From UBA4742 sp002403895 (GTDB lineage Bacteria; Actinomycetota; Acidimicrobiia; Acidimicrobiales; Acidimicrobilacustridaceae), in contig DAISGD010000002.1 in NCBI GenBank assembly GCA_036823295.1, positions 76,533 through 140,532 of the forward strand: DNA of 64,000 nucleotides, given 5' to 3'. Shown piece by piece: positions 37,232 to 45,329 of this stretch. Under the pieces are notes generated by a model. That model had not been told where the DNA came from. It saw nothing but the letters and a program-made list of their open reading frames with translations, and did not search any database. Every line of letters begins with the position of its first letter. Within the stretch, counting starts at the first letter, position 1. Position numbers and translations under genes: made by a program.

Positions 37232-37897
37232 ATGGCCAGCCGGACCACGCGACGACAGACGCACGCGTCCCCGGTCCCCTCCCTGATCTCGCGGTCGGGA
37301 GCAGTCAGGCTGATCGTGCTGGCCGTGACCCTGGCGGCGGCCCTCACCGCATGCGGCGGGGCCGAGTCGTCCAGCTCCAGCGCCACGACCGTCCCCGGCA
37401 CGGGCAACGCCGGGACCCCCGTCACCGTCTCCGCCTACTGCGACCCGGCCGCCCCGATCTCGGTGGCGCTGGGTCAGCAGTTCGCCCTGACCCTGGAGGC
37501 CGACGCCGCCACCGGGCTCAGCTGGCAGACGGTCACCCCACCCGACCCCGCCATCCTGTTGTCCATCGGCACCGAGTTCCCCGGGCAGGGCCGGACCGTC
37601 GAGGGCGGCTCGTGCCAAGGCGCCACCCAGGTCCTGCGCTACGGGGGCCGGGCCTTGGGGACCACCACCATCACCCTGCGCTACGGCCGACCGGGCGCCG
37701 CCGCCGCGCCCGACAAGACCGCCACGTTCTCCGTCACGGTCGTCGACCCGAATGCCCCTCCGACCACACCACCCACGACCGCGGCCTCGACGACCACCAC
37801 GGCCCCCGCGGTGACCACCGCGCCGAAGACCACCATGACGACCAGAGCGCGCACCACGACCACCAGCACGACGCTCAAGACGACGGGCACCACCTGA
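37232..37897 (+). CDS. Lipoprotein with chagasin-like (I42) protease-inhibitor domain
   Basis: 221 residues from ATG 37232 behind GAAGGGA. The signal peptide ends in the lipobox LTAC (LAAALTACGG). After a Ser/Thr linker, residues about 60-165 have VALGQQFALTLEADAATGLSWQ, the loop usually written NPTTGYxW, and LRYGGRALGTTTITLRYGRPG, matching the GxxxxxF and RPW loops of chagasin-type cysteine-protease inhibitors. The tail is a Thr/Ala-rich linker of about 50 residues. It is probably displayed on the cell surface. Similarity is moderate, so function stays tentative. Confidence 0.62.
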   Translation: MASRTTRRQTHASPVPSLISRSGAVRLIVLAVTLAAALTACGGAESSSSSATTVPGTGNAGTPVTVSAYCDPAAPISVALGQQFALTLEADAATGLSWQTVTPPDPAILLSIGTEFPGQGRTVEGGSCQGATQVLRYGGRALGTTTITLRYGRPGAAAAPDKTATFSVTVVDPNAPPTTPPTTAASTTTTAPAVTTAPKTTMTTRARTTTTSTTLKTTGTT

Positions 37898-37919
37898 AGA
37901 CCAGGTGCACGGCGCAGCC

Positions 37920-38390
37920 TCAGCGGCGACCGCGAGGCAGAGCCCGGCTGGGGATGCGCTCGTGCTGCTCGAGCTCCACCCCGGGAGCGACGCCCTCGTC
38001 GAACTCGAGCGGGCGCATGGCCAGGTCGATCGCCGTCCACAACGTGCGGGAGAACGGAAAGAACACGAAGGGCACGACGATGGCCACGGCCAGGTCCAGC
38101 AGCCCGATCACCCACAGGTCGGGATCGGGGTAGGTGATGGCCACACCCACGATGAGGACGAGGACCACGGCGGTCTGGGCCACGATGATGTTCAGGAACC
38201 ACGAACCGAGCCACTGGCCGGCCAGGCGATGAAACCGCAGTCCGCACCCGGGACAGGCGTCCACCATCGAGACCCAGCGGCGGAAGAGGTGCCGGTGGTC
38301 GCAGACGGGACAGCGCAGCACCGCCGCCCGTCGCAACATCACCGAGGTCGAGATCGCCACTCCGGTAGTGTGCCAGGACGTCCCGGCCAT
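37920..38390 (-). CDS. DUF983-family zinc-ribbon membrane protein
   Basis: 156 residues from ATG 38390 (a later ATG at 38339 is possible). Two CxxC pairs (LRCPVCDHRHLF and DACPGCGLRF) form a zinc ribbon ahead of two transmembrane helices (FLNIIVAQTAVVLVLIVGVAI and VIGLLDLAVAIVVPFVFF), then SRTLWTAIDLAMRPLEF. This is the DUF983 arrangement; its role is unknown. It lies downstream of the paired acyl-CoA dehydrogenase genes on the same strand, 41 bases after the nearer one, but has no obvious link with lipid catabolism. Confidence 0.75.
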   Translation of the reverse strand: MAGTSWHTTGVAISTSVMLRRAAVLRCPVCDHRHLFRRWVSMVDACPGCGLRFHRLAGQWLGSWFLNIIVAQTAVVLVLIVGVAITYPDPDLWVIGLLDLAVAIVVPFVFFPFSRTLWTAIDLAMRPLEFDEGVAPGVELEQHERIPSRALPRGRR

Positions 38391-38431
38391 TGTGACCCGG
38401 CGCGGCAGGGCGGGCGGATCAATGAGCCAGG

Positions 38432-39406
38432 TCAGGCGGTCTGGTCGAGCACGTCGGCCATGACGTCGGCCCACTCGTCCCGGGTCCCGAAGGCCGGCTC
38501 CAGCGCGTAGGCCCGCTTCAGGTACAGGTGGGCGTCGATCTCCCAGGTGAAGCCCATGCCGCCGTGCACCTGGATGCACGTCTTGGCGTTGGCCAGGGCG
38601 GCCTCGGCCGCGGTCAGCTTGGCCGCGGCGACGGCCCGCTCCGCCGAGCCGACCGCCGGGTCGTCCAACGTCACCCCCGCGGCGTAGACCGCACCCCGGG
38701 CGATCTCCGCCCGGGTGAAGGTGTCGGCCAGAAGGTGCTTCATGGCCTGGAAGGCGCCGATCGGCCGGCCGAACTGCTGGCGCTCCTTGGCGTAGGCGAC
38801 GGCCAGAGCGGCGGAGGCCTGCGACGAGCCCAGCAAGAGGGCGGAGGTCAGCGCCGCGCCATGGATGCGGAGTCGGGCCGCAGCCTCGGCATCGAGGATC
38901 AGATCGCCCTGGGGCAGCGGGGCGGTGAGACGGGCCACCGGCGTGAGGGGGTCGAGCGGCCGGAGCAGCTCGACGACGAGGTCGCCGGCGGGCACCAGCC
39001 AGATCCCGGCATCGTCGACGACCGCCAAGTGGTCGAGCCGGTCGGGGAACTCCACGATGCCGCTCGGATCCGCGCGGTCGATGCCGGCGACGATGGCCTC
39101 GCCGGTGGCGGCCCCGGGCACGGTGCCCGCCAGGAGCTGGGTCCACACCAGCGGGCCCGGCACCAGGGCCCGGCCCAGCTCCTCGAAAGCCACGACGGCG
39201 TCGGCCCAGCCCCCCTCGGCGCCACCGGCGGCCGCGGCCAGGAGCAGCGAGAAGAGTCCCAGGTCGCCGAGCTCGCGCCAGCGGTCCCGGTCGACCCCGT
39301 GGTCGTCGGCCAGGGCCCGCACCGTCGCCATCGGGAACCGGCCCTCACAGAAGGACCGCACGCCGTCGGCCAGCGCGACCTGATCCTCACTCAATTCAAA
39401 GTCCAT
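38432..39406 (-). CDS. Acyl-CoA dehydrogenase, short subunit (FadE29-like)
   Basis: 324 residues, shorter than the usual 380-400. The N-terminal domain is MDFELSEDQVALADGVRSFCEGRF, and the C-terminus keeps KERQQFGRPIGAFQAMKHLLADT and CIQVHGGMGFTWEIDAHLYLKRA, the FAD-binding face. The middle beta domain is compact and lacks the usual substrate loops. In mycobacterial steroid degradation such short subunits pair with a long one as alpha2beta2 enzymes (FadE28/FadE29). The long partner lies directly upstream at 39584, separated by 177 bases of tandem repeat. Together they should dehydrogenate a short steroid side-chain CoA ester. Confidence 0.85.
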   Translation of the reverse strand: MDFELSEDQVALADGVRSFCEGRFPMATVRALADDHGVDRDRWRELGDLGLFSLLLAAAAGGAEGGWADAVVAFEELGRALVPGPLVWTQLLAGTVPGAATGEAIVAGIDRADPSGIVEFPDRLDHLAVVDDAGIWLVPAGDLVVELLRPLDPLTPVARLTAPLPQGDLILDAEAAARLRIHGAALTSALLLGSSQASAALAVAYAKERQQFGRPIGAFQAMKHLLADTFTRAEIARGAVYAAGVTLDDPAVGSAERAVAAAKLTAAEAALANAKTCIQVHGGMGFTWEIDAHLYLKRAYALEPAFGTRDEWADVMADVLDQTA

Positions 39407-39410
39407 CTCA

Positions 39411-39578
39411 CTCCCGCCGATCAGTGAGTCGAGCCGGCGATGACGCGCCCGTCGGTGGAACCCGCGTCACACGGTTCGGTGAGCTCAACACGTGCTCCCG
39501 CCAATCAGTGAGTCGAGCCGGCGATGACGCGCCCGTCGGTGAAACCCGCGTCACACGGTTCGATGAGCTCAACACGTG
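39411..39578. repeat. Two tandem copies of an 84-bp repeat
   Basis: Units 39411-39494 and 39495-39578 start with CTCCCGCC and end with AACACGTG; they differ at three positions, all G in copy 1 and A in copy 2. Each contains TGACGCG...CGCGTCA arms, GAGCTC and CACGTG. It fills the gap between two cotranscribed acyl-CoA dehydrogenase genes. The length is a multiple of three and the minus strand stays open, but no ribosome-binding site or protein-like composition supports coding. Confidence 0.9.
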
Positions 39579-39583
39579 CACCA

Positions 39584-40768
39584 CTACTCCCGGGGAAGGC
39601 CGAGAATGCGCTCGGCGATGATGTTGCGCTGGATCTGACTGGTGCCCGCCGCGATGGTGAACGAGGTGCTGCGCAGGCGCTCCTCGACGAAGATGCCCGA
39701 GGGCCAGTCGCCCACGTCCTCCATCGACAGCCCGCCGCGTTCGAGTATCCGCATGGCCAGGTCGGTCACCCGCTGGAACAGCTCCGAGTAGGCGACCTTC
39801 ATGACCGACCCGGCCGGGCCGGGCACACCGTGGCGGGCCGCCTGCGACAGGTTCCGTTTGGTCATGGCCCACAGGGCATCCATCTCGGCCTGCAGGTGGC
39901 CAACCTCGCGGCGCAGGGCGACGTCGTCCCAGGCGGTGGCCGATCCCCGCGTGACGAGACGGGCCAGGGTGACCAGTTCGGAGATCAGCCGGTCGGTCTC
40001 GACCAGGTCGGACACGAAGGCGGTGCCGCGTTCGAAGCCGAACGTGACCATGGCGACGCGCCACCCGTCGTTCTCCGCCCCCACCCGATTGGCCACGGGC
40101 ACCCGGGCCTCGTCGAAGAACACCTCGGAGAACTCCGAGGTCCCGGTGATGGTGTTGATGGGGCGGATCTCGATGCCGGGCGTTCCCATGGGGAACATCA
40201 CCCAGGTGATGCCCTTGTGCTTGGGGGCCTCGGGGTCGGTGCGGATGAGCAACTCGCACCAGTCGGCGATCTGGGCGTACGTTGTCCAGATCTTCTGCCC
40301 GGTGACGACGTACTCGTCGCCGTCGCGCACCCCCCGGCAGGTCAACGAGCCGAGGTCGCTCCCGGCGTTGGGCTCGCTGAAGCCCTGGCACCAGACCTCC
40401 TCGCCCCGAAGGATCCGGGGCAGGTGCTCGTCCTTCTGCTCGGGCTTGGCCTCGGTCATGATCGTCGGCCCGGCGTGGAGCGTCCCCACGAAGTTCACCC
40501 CGACATAGGGGGCGCCGGCCCGGGTGGTCTCCTCCAGGTAGACGAGCTGCTCGACCAGCGTCGCCCCCCGGCCGCCGTACTCGACCGGCCAGCTGATCCC
40601 GGCGTAGCCGGCGTCGAACAGCTTGCGCTGCCAGCCGGTGTCGTAGTCCCGACGGTCGTCCCAGGCGTCAGCCGGGGGTTTGGGCGGAAGCGTCGGCAGG
40701 GCGCCGGCCAGCCACTCCCGAAGCTCCTTGCGGAATCGTTCCTCCGACTCCGAGTAGCGAAGATCCAC
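39584..40768 (-). CDS. Acyl-CoA dehydrogenase, long subunit (FadE28-like)
   Basis: 394 residues. QGFSEPNAGSDLGSLTCRGVRDGDEYVVTGQKIWTTYAQIADW is the substrate/FAD block, and AAGTSQIQRNIIAERILGLPRE the end. Gly replaces the classic YEGT Glu region (IAAGT). It likely forms a heteromeric enzyme with the short subunit at 38432. No KstR-type palindrome is seen upstream of ATG 40768, so this pair may be regulated differently from the other FadE genes. Substrate: a CoA ester, probably of a sterol side chain. Confidence 0.87.
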   Translation of the reverse strand: MDLRYSESEERFRKELREWLAGALPTLPPKPPADAWDDRRDYDTGWQRKLFDAGYAGISWPVEYGGRGATLVEQLVYLEETTRAGAPYVGVNFVGTLHAGPTIMTEAKPEQKDEHLPRILRGEEVWCQGFSEPNAGSDLGSLTCRGVRDGDEYVVTGQKIWTTYAQIADWCELLIRTDPEAPKHKGITWVMFPMGTPGIEIRPINTITGTSEFSEVFFDEARVPVANRVGAENDGWRVAMVTFGFERGTAFVSDLVETDRLISELVTLARLVTRGSATAWDDVALRREVGHLQAEMDALWAMTKRNLSQAARHGVPGPAGSVMKVAYSELFQRVTDLAMRILERGGLSMEDVGDWPSGIFVEERLRSTSFTIAAGTSQIQRNIIAERILGLPRE

Positions 40769-40858
40769 GCTCGTCCTCTCCGGCGCCCCCTCGGCGCCCG
40801 AAATCGGACGGCATGTTAGATCCGCGACTGGCCGGACCGCAGATCGAGCAGAGATCGG

Positions 40859-41533
40859 TCAGCGTCGACCGTCGTCCACGTCTGTGGCGGTCTTGCGCCG
40901 GCGGCCCACGCCGAGGACGACCAACCCGACCACCACGACGGCAGCGACCACCACGGCGATGACCAACCCGACCGGACTGTTACTGCTGGACGAGCCCGAC
41001 GACTCAGCGATGGTGTCGGGCGGAGCGGTAGGAATGGTCTCGGCGACCACCTGGCCATGGAACGCGGCCACCGTCCCGTCCGGGGCCCGGAGCCATTTGT
41101 CACCCTGCTCGGGCGTCACCACCGCGCCGGGCCACAGCTCCTGCGCCGGCAGCGCCACCCACGCCGTGGTGCCGTCCGACGCGTAGTTCACGGTGATGAA
41201 GCCAGGCGCTACCTCGTAGGTGTAGTCGACCTCGATCTGGTACACGGGCAGCGAGGTGGGCGGGGTCTCGAGCGTGGGGGTGCCGAGCACGGCATTGGGA
41301 AGCCACGCCTGGAGGAATGCCGTGGCCTGGTTGCTGTCGAGGGTGCGACCCGCCTCCGGCCCGTTGCCACTGACCGAGGCGCCGACGATCGCGAGCCCGG
41401 GCGAGATCTGGCTCAGCGTGCCGGTGTCCTGGGCGCCGGCCGGCACCGACATCGACATCGACAGGGCGACGACGGCGATCAGCGCAGGGACGAGATAGCG
41501 GACGAGGCGGCGGGAGAATCGATGCGGGCGCAT
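40859..41533 (-). CDS. Hypothetical exported, membrane-anchored protein
   Basis: 224 residues with a signal peptide (RRLVRYLVPALIAVVALSMSMSVPAGAQD, cleavage likely after GAQ or AGA), an extracytoplasmic domain of about 130 residues with several Trp and Tyr, a Ser-rich linker (ESSGSSSSNSPVG), one transmembrane helix (LVIAVVVAAVVVVGLVVLGV) and a short basic tail. It thus faces outward, anchored at the C-terminus like sortase-independent wall proteins. No family is recognised. It diverges from the large repeat protein at 41736. Confidence 0.6.
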   Translation of the reverse strand: MRPHRFSRRLVRYLVPALIAVVALSMSMSVPAGAQDTGTLSQISPGLAIVGASVSGNGPEAGRTLDSNQATAFLQAWLPNAVLGTPTLETPPTSLPVYQIEVDYTYEVAPGFITVNYASDGTTAWVALPAQELWPGAVVTPEQGDKWLRAPDGTVAAFHGQVVAETIPTAPPDTIAESSGSSSSNSPVGLVIAVVVAAVVVVGLVVLGVGRRRKTATDVDDGRR

Positions 41534-41662
41534 GAGCCGGTGAGACTAGCCACAAGCGCCGGAGCCCGTGGGTTCCCGGTGCCCAGACTGGCTGAGAGGC
41601 CCGCGAACAGACCGAAACCCCCTCCGTATCGGCACCCGGGCCACAAAGAGTGAGTCATTTTC

Positions 41663-41692
41663 TTGACAGAGTGGCTGAAGTCACGATTACAT
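41663..41692 (+). promoter_or_regulatory. Sigma-70-like promoter TTGACA - 18 bp - TTACAT
   Basis: A consensus -35 (41663-41668) and a good -10 (41687-41692) precede the repeat-protein gene. A strong ribosome-binding site GGGGGGAG lies before ATG 41736. So good a housekeeping promoter is rare in this window and suggests high expression of the surface protein. Confidence 0.6.
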
Positions 41693-41735
41693 CTGCCGTG
41701 TCCGGAGTCGCCGGACTACCACGGGGGGAGTCCGT

Positions 41736-43430
41736 ATGGGACGCACCAAGTCCAAATTCGCACTGTTGGCGGCAGCATCATTGCTGGCCCTGGCACTGCC
41801 ATTCGCCAACCCGGCGTCGGCCATCTTCAACGCGTGTTCGTTCGGGCAGTTCCCGAACGCGCCCGGAGGCCAGTCCGGCGAGAAGCTTGCCTGCACCTTC
41901 GGCAACCTCGCCACGTCGCCGAAGGAGACCATCCACGATTTCCCGCAGGCCGTGTGGCACAACGGCGGGGCATGGAAGGTGACCGACGGTGTGACCACCG
42001 TTGGCAGCGCCACCCTCACCGCCGCTTCTGGCCATTTCGACGCCGCCTCTGACATCAACCACACGGTCAGCGGTCTGGGCATCGGCCCGAACTCGTTCAT
42101 CGCCGCGGTGAACAGCCCGACCAGCGTCACGCTGAACAAGGTCGCCATCGGCACGTGGGCCGCCCATCCGGTGCTCATCGAGAACTCGAGCATCCGTGGC
42201 GTCATCGACGGTGTGACCACCGCGGCCAGCACGACCATCACCTCGGCCACCGCCAACTTCACGGCGGCTGACATCGGCCGCTCGGTGACCGGCACCTACA
42301 TCCCCAAGTACACGACCATCGCGTCGGTCACCAACTCCACGACCGCAGTCCTGTCCGCGGCCGCGACGACCTCGGGGACGGCGCAGACCCTCAGCATCGG
42401 GACCGACGAGCTCGTGTCGTCGACCCGCGCGCTGACGGACGTCAACATCACCAGCGGCAGCAATACGGTCACGTCGGCCAGCGGCAACTTCCAGCAGTCC
42501 GACGTGCAACTGCCCGTCATCGGCTGCGGGATTCCGACAGGCACCTACATCACGTCGGTGACCAACGCCACGACCGCTGTCCTGTCCAATAACGCGACCC
42601 TGACCCGGCCGCTCACCGTCACCGACGGTGTCACCACGACGGGCTCCAAGGTCGTGACCTCGGCCACCGCCGGCTTCAGCACCGCCTGCGACAAGGGCCA
42701 GGCCATCAGCGGTTCCGGCATCCCCGCCGGGGCCACGATCGCTCTGGTGACCAACGCCACGACGGTCAGCATCTCGGTGAACGCCACGGCCACGGCCACC
42801 GGCGTGAGCATCACGCTGGGGTCCGGCGCCCCCGTGGTCGTCGGTCTGCCTTCGGTCACCGCACCGGTGAACAACGACGCTTCGGCGGTCATCCGCTCGA
42901 CGCTGGACCTGAACCCGAACCTGGTCAAGGGCGATGATCCGTGCGCGGCCGGCACCCCCGAGGGCACCACGATCTCGGGTGGCTGGTACAACCCGGGCTC
43001 GTTCGTCCCCGTGCTGCTGTCGACGTTCGTGCCTTCCGGCTCGATCGGGCAGATCCTGTACCCGACGTCGGTCATTTCCTTCGCCGGCTACGTGGTCCCG
43101 CAGGTCGCCAGCACCCCTGGTGACCCGCAGGTCGCCGCCCACACGGACATCGTCTTCCCCTTCCTGCCGACCGGTCTGGCGCTCTGCGCCTCTCCGGCTC
43201 TGGGCATCGCCTCGTCGTTCAGCTTCGACGGCTCGACGATCAGCACCCAGAAGGTGGCTACCGGTGTCGGCCGTCCCGGCACCACCCTCCGCGGCCTCAA
43301 GGACCTGGGCATCGGGGTTTCTACCTTCACCGGCACCTCCTACATGGTCAACGGGATCCCCACCACCTACAGCGGGGCCTGCACGACCAAGTTCCCGGCC
43401 ACAGTCGACTTCGCCTGCGGCAACGGCTGA
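41736..43430 (+). CDS. Secreted protein with four internal repeats
   Basis: 564 residues with a clear signal peptide (LLAAASLLALALPFANPASA, cleavage near residue 29). About four repeats of 60-70 residues follow, at roughly 82-150, 156-222, 233-293 and 295-362, each with DGVTTxGSxTxTSATxxF, then GxGIPxxTxIxxVTNxTTAVLS. They are Thr/Ser/Val-rich and likely all-beta. The C-terminal 200 residues (FVPSGSIGQILYPTSVISFAGYV, Cys residues at the end) are a separate domain. No anchor is seen, so the protein is released or binds wall. Promoter and terminators frame it as a single-gene unit. Function is unknown; adhesion or an S-layer-like role is a guess. Confidence 0.72.
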   Translation: MGRTKSKFALLAAASLLALALPFANPASAIFNACSFGQFPNAPGGQSGEKLACTFGNLATSPKETIHDFPQAVWHNGGAWKVTDGVTTVGSATLTAASGHFDAASDINHTVSGLGIGPNSFIAAVNSPTSVTLNKVAIGTWAAHPVLIENSSIRGVIDGVTTAASTTITSATANFTAADIGRSVTGTYIPKYTTIASVTNSTTAVLSAAATTSGTAQTLSIGTDELVSSTRALTDVNITSGSNTVTSASGNFQQSDVQLPVIGCGIPTGTYITSVTNATTAVLSNNATLTRPLTVTDGVTTTGSKVVTSATAGFSTACDKGQAISGSGIPAGATIALVTNATTVSISVNATATATGVSITLGSGAPVVVGLPSVTAPVNNDASAVIRSTLDLNPNLVKGDDPCAAGTPEGTTISGGWYNPGSFVPVLLSTFVPSGSIGQILYPTSVISFAGYVVPQVASTPGDPQVAAHTDIVFPFLPTGLALCASPALGIASSFSFDGSTISTQKVATGVGRPGTTLRGLKDLGIGVSTFTGTSYMVNGIPTTYSGACTTKFPATVDFACGNG

Positions 43431-43432
43431 TC

Positions 43433-43482
43433 CGTTCCTGAGGGCCCGGCCGCCGACCTGACGGCCGGGCCCACCAGGAACG
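43433..43482. terminator. Strong bidirectional terminator hairpin
   Basis: CGTTCCTG (43433-43440) and GGGCCCGGCCG (43442-43452) pair with CGGCCGGGCCC (43462-43472) and CAGGAACG (43475-43482), a 19-pair stem with small bulges and a 9-base loop. It lies directly after the repeat-protein stop. Confidence 0.8.
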
Positions 43483-43501
43483 TCAGTCGAGGACATCACG
43501 T

Positions 43502-43532
43502 ATCGGGGGTGGGCCATCGGCCCACCCCCGAT
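43502..43532. terminator. Second hairpin between convergent genes
   Basis: Perfect 14-base arms ATCGGGGGTGGGCC and GGCCCACCCCCGAT with a 3-base loop. With the preceding hairpin it separates the repeat-protein gene from the convergent FadD gene ending at 43614. Confidence 0.75.
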
Positions 43533-43613
43533 CGCGTCCGGGCAGGGGCCGGTTCTCGCGCGAATCGGGATGGTGACCGGCGCCGGGCAGGCCGGAGCCG
43601 TCAGCGCCGGGTG

Positions 43614-45242
43614 TCAGGCTTCGGCGGCGAGCTGTCGCAGCTCACCCTTGAGCACCTTGCCGGAGGCGTTCAGCGGCAGCTGGTCGACCACCACCACCCG
43701 GCTGGGGACCTTGTAGTTGGCCATCCGGGTGCGGCACCACGACACGACCTCGTCGGGATCGACCGCCTGACCTACCCTCGGGACCACGAAGGCCACCCCC
43801 ACCTCGCCCTGGCGTTCGTGGGGCACACCGATCACCGCCACCTGGGCGATGGCGGGATGGGGCGACATCAGGTTCTCGATCTCCGCCGGGTAGGCGTTGA
43901 ACCCGCCCACGATGAACATGTCCTTCTTGCGGTCGGTGATGTCGAGGTACCCGCGCTCGTCCATGACCCCGATGTCCCCGGTGTGCAGCCACCCCGCCGG
44001 GTCGACGGCCTCGCCCGTCGCCGTGGGATCGTCGAAGTACCCCTGCATGACCTGGTACCCCCGGACGACCACCTCGCCGGGCTCGCCCCGCGGCACCTGC
44101 ACCTCGGCGTCGTCGACGCACCGGACCTCCACACCGGGGATGGCCCGCCCCGAGGTGGTGGAGATGGTCTCCGGATCGTCGTCGAAGCGACACATGGTGG
44201 CGATCCCGCAGGACTCGGTGAGCCCGTAGCCGGTGATGATCGTCTCGAAGTGCAACTCCTCGCGCATCCGCAGGATCAGCTCGACGGGGATCGCCGCCGC
44301 CCCCGTCACCGCCAGACGGAGCGACGAGAAGTCGGTCTCCCCGAAGTCGGGATGGTTGAGGATGGTCTGGTAGAGGGTCGGCGGACCGGGGAACATGGTG
44401 ATCCGCTCGGCAGCGATGCGGCGCATCACCTCGGGAACGTCGAGGACCAGTTGCGGGTGGATCGTCGCCCCCGACATGAGGGCGGCGAGGATCCCGGCCT
44501 TGTAGCCGAAGGCGTGGAAGAACGGGTTGACGATGAGGTAGCGGTCGCCCTCGCGCAGCCCGACCACGTGGGCCCAGTCCTGGTACGCCCGCAGGTTCTG
44601 GCCGTGGGCGGTCATGACCCCTTTGGGGGCCCCGGTCGTACCCGAGGTGAAAAGGATGTCGGAGAGATCGCCAGGGTCGACGGCCAGGGCCCGGGCGTCG
44701 GCCTCAGCCGACTCGACGCCGTCACCGCCGCGGAGGAACTCCGACCACGACGTCGACCCCTCCGTCGTGTCGCCCCGCAACACCACGATCTGGCGGAGAT
44801 CGGGCAGGCCCTCCACCGGCCGCTCGGCGCTCGACGGGCCCATGGCCTCGCGCAGCAGGGCCACGTAGTCGGCGTTGAGGAAGTCGGTCACCGTCAGGAG
44901 CATCCGGGCGCCACTGCGCTCGAGGACGTAGCCGGCCTCGTGGCCCTTGAACCGGGTGTTGAGCGGGACGAGAACGCCGCCGGCGCTGTGCAAACCGAGG
45001 GCGGCCACGATCCACTCCGAGATGTTGGGGGCCCATATCGCGGCCCGGTCGCCGGGCTCGAGCCCGGCGCCCATGAACGCCCGGGCCGCCTGGTGGACGG
45101 CGTCGGCCAGGTCCCGGTAGCTCAGCGTGAGGGCGCCGTCCGACACCGCCGGTCGACCCTCGTGGACCTCGGCCGCCTTGCGCACCAGACGGGGGGTTGT
45201 GCCCCACAGCTGATCGCCCCGCATCCCTTCATCATCAGTCAT
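43614..45242 (-). CDS. FadD3-like acyl-CoA synthetase (steroid ring-fragment CoA ligase)
   Basis: 542 residues from ATG 45242. AMP-binding blocks: ILFTSGTTGAPKGVMTAHGQ, ITGYGLTESCG, LDITDRKKDMFIVGGFNAYPAEIE; the catalytic Lys is in LNASGKVLKGELR. The first 60 residues (RAAIWAPNISEWIVAALGLHSAGGVLVPLNTRFKG) resemble mycobacterial FadD3, the ligase that activates HIP, the ring C/D fragment of cholesterol. That assignment is by eye. It diverges from a DUF2332 gene over a palindrome at 45275, which differs from the KstR-type sites. A further upstream in-frame extension is not supported. Confidence 0.82.
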   Translation of the reverse strand: MTDDEGMRGDQLWGTTPRLVRKAAEVHEGRPAVSDGALTLSYRDLADAVHQAARAFMGAGLEPGDRAAIWAPNISEWIVAALGLHSAGGVLVPLNTRFKGHEAGYVLERSGARMLLTVTDFLNADYVALLREAMGPSSAERPVEGLPDLRQIVVLRGDTTEGSTSWSEFLRGGDGVESAEADARALAVDPGDLSDILFTSGTTGAPKGVMTAHGQNLRAYQDWAHVVGLREGDRYLIVNPFFHAFGYKAGILAALMSGATIHPQLVLDVPEVMRRIAAERITMFPGPPTLYQTILNHPDFGETDFSSLRLAVTGAAAIPVELILRMREELHFETIITGYGLTESCGIATMCRFDDDPETISTTSGRAIPGVEVRCVDDAEVQVPRGEPGEVVVRGYQVMQGYFDDPTATGEAVDPAGWLHTGDIGVMDERGYLDITDRKKDMFIVGGFNAYPAEIENLMSPHPAIAQVAVIGVPHERQGEVGVAFVVPRVGQAVDPDEVVSWCRTRMANYKVPSRVVVVDQLPLNASGKVLKGELRQLAAEA

Positions 45243-45274
45243 GACGCGAGCGTACCTGTGGCCGCAAGCTGGAT

Positions 45275-45289
45275 CTGACGGATCGTCAG
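45275..45289. promoter_or_regulatory. Candidate operator CTGACG-GAT-CGTCAG
   Basis: Perfect 6-base arms with a 3-base spacer lie between the FadD3-like gene (start 45242, minus) and the DUF2332 gene (start 45330, plus). The left half with its flank (ATCTGACG) resembles the ATCTGAT half-site at 17256, so the same regulator class may bind both. No KstR-type match is present here. Confidence 0.5.
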
Positions 45290-45329
45290 GTATGCCCCCG
45301 CGGGGAACTCGCCGCCTACGCTGCCCGGC

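Noticed and set aside
39411..39578. CRISPR array from the tandem repeat
   Set aside because: Only two copies, directly adjacent with no spacers, and 84 bases long; no cas genes.
39411..39578. Coding of the tandem repeat on the minus strand (repeated VLSSPNRVTRVPPTGASS-type peptide)
   Set aside because: The frame differs from the acyl-CoA dehydrogenase, has no start site of its own, and the three differences between copies do not favour synonymous sites.
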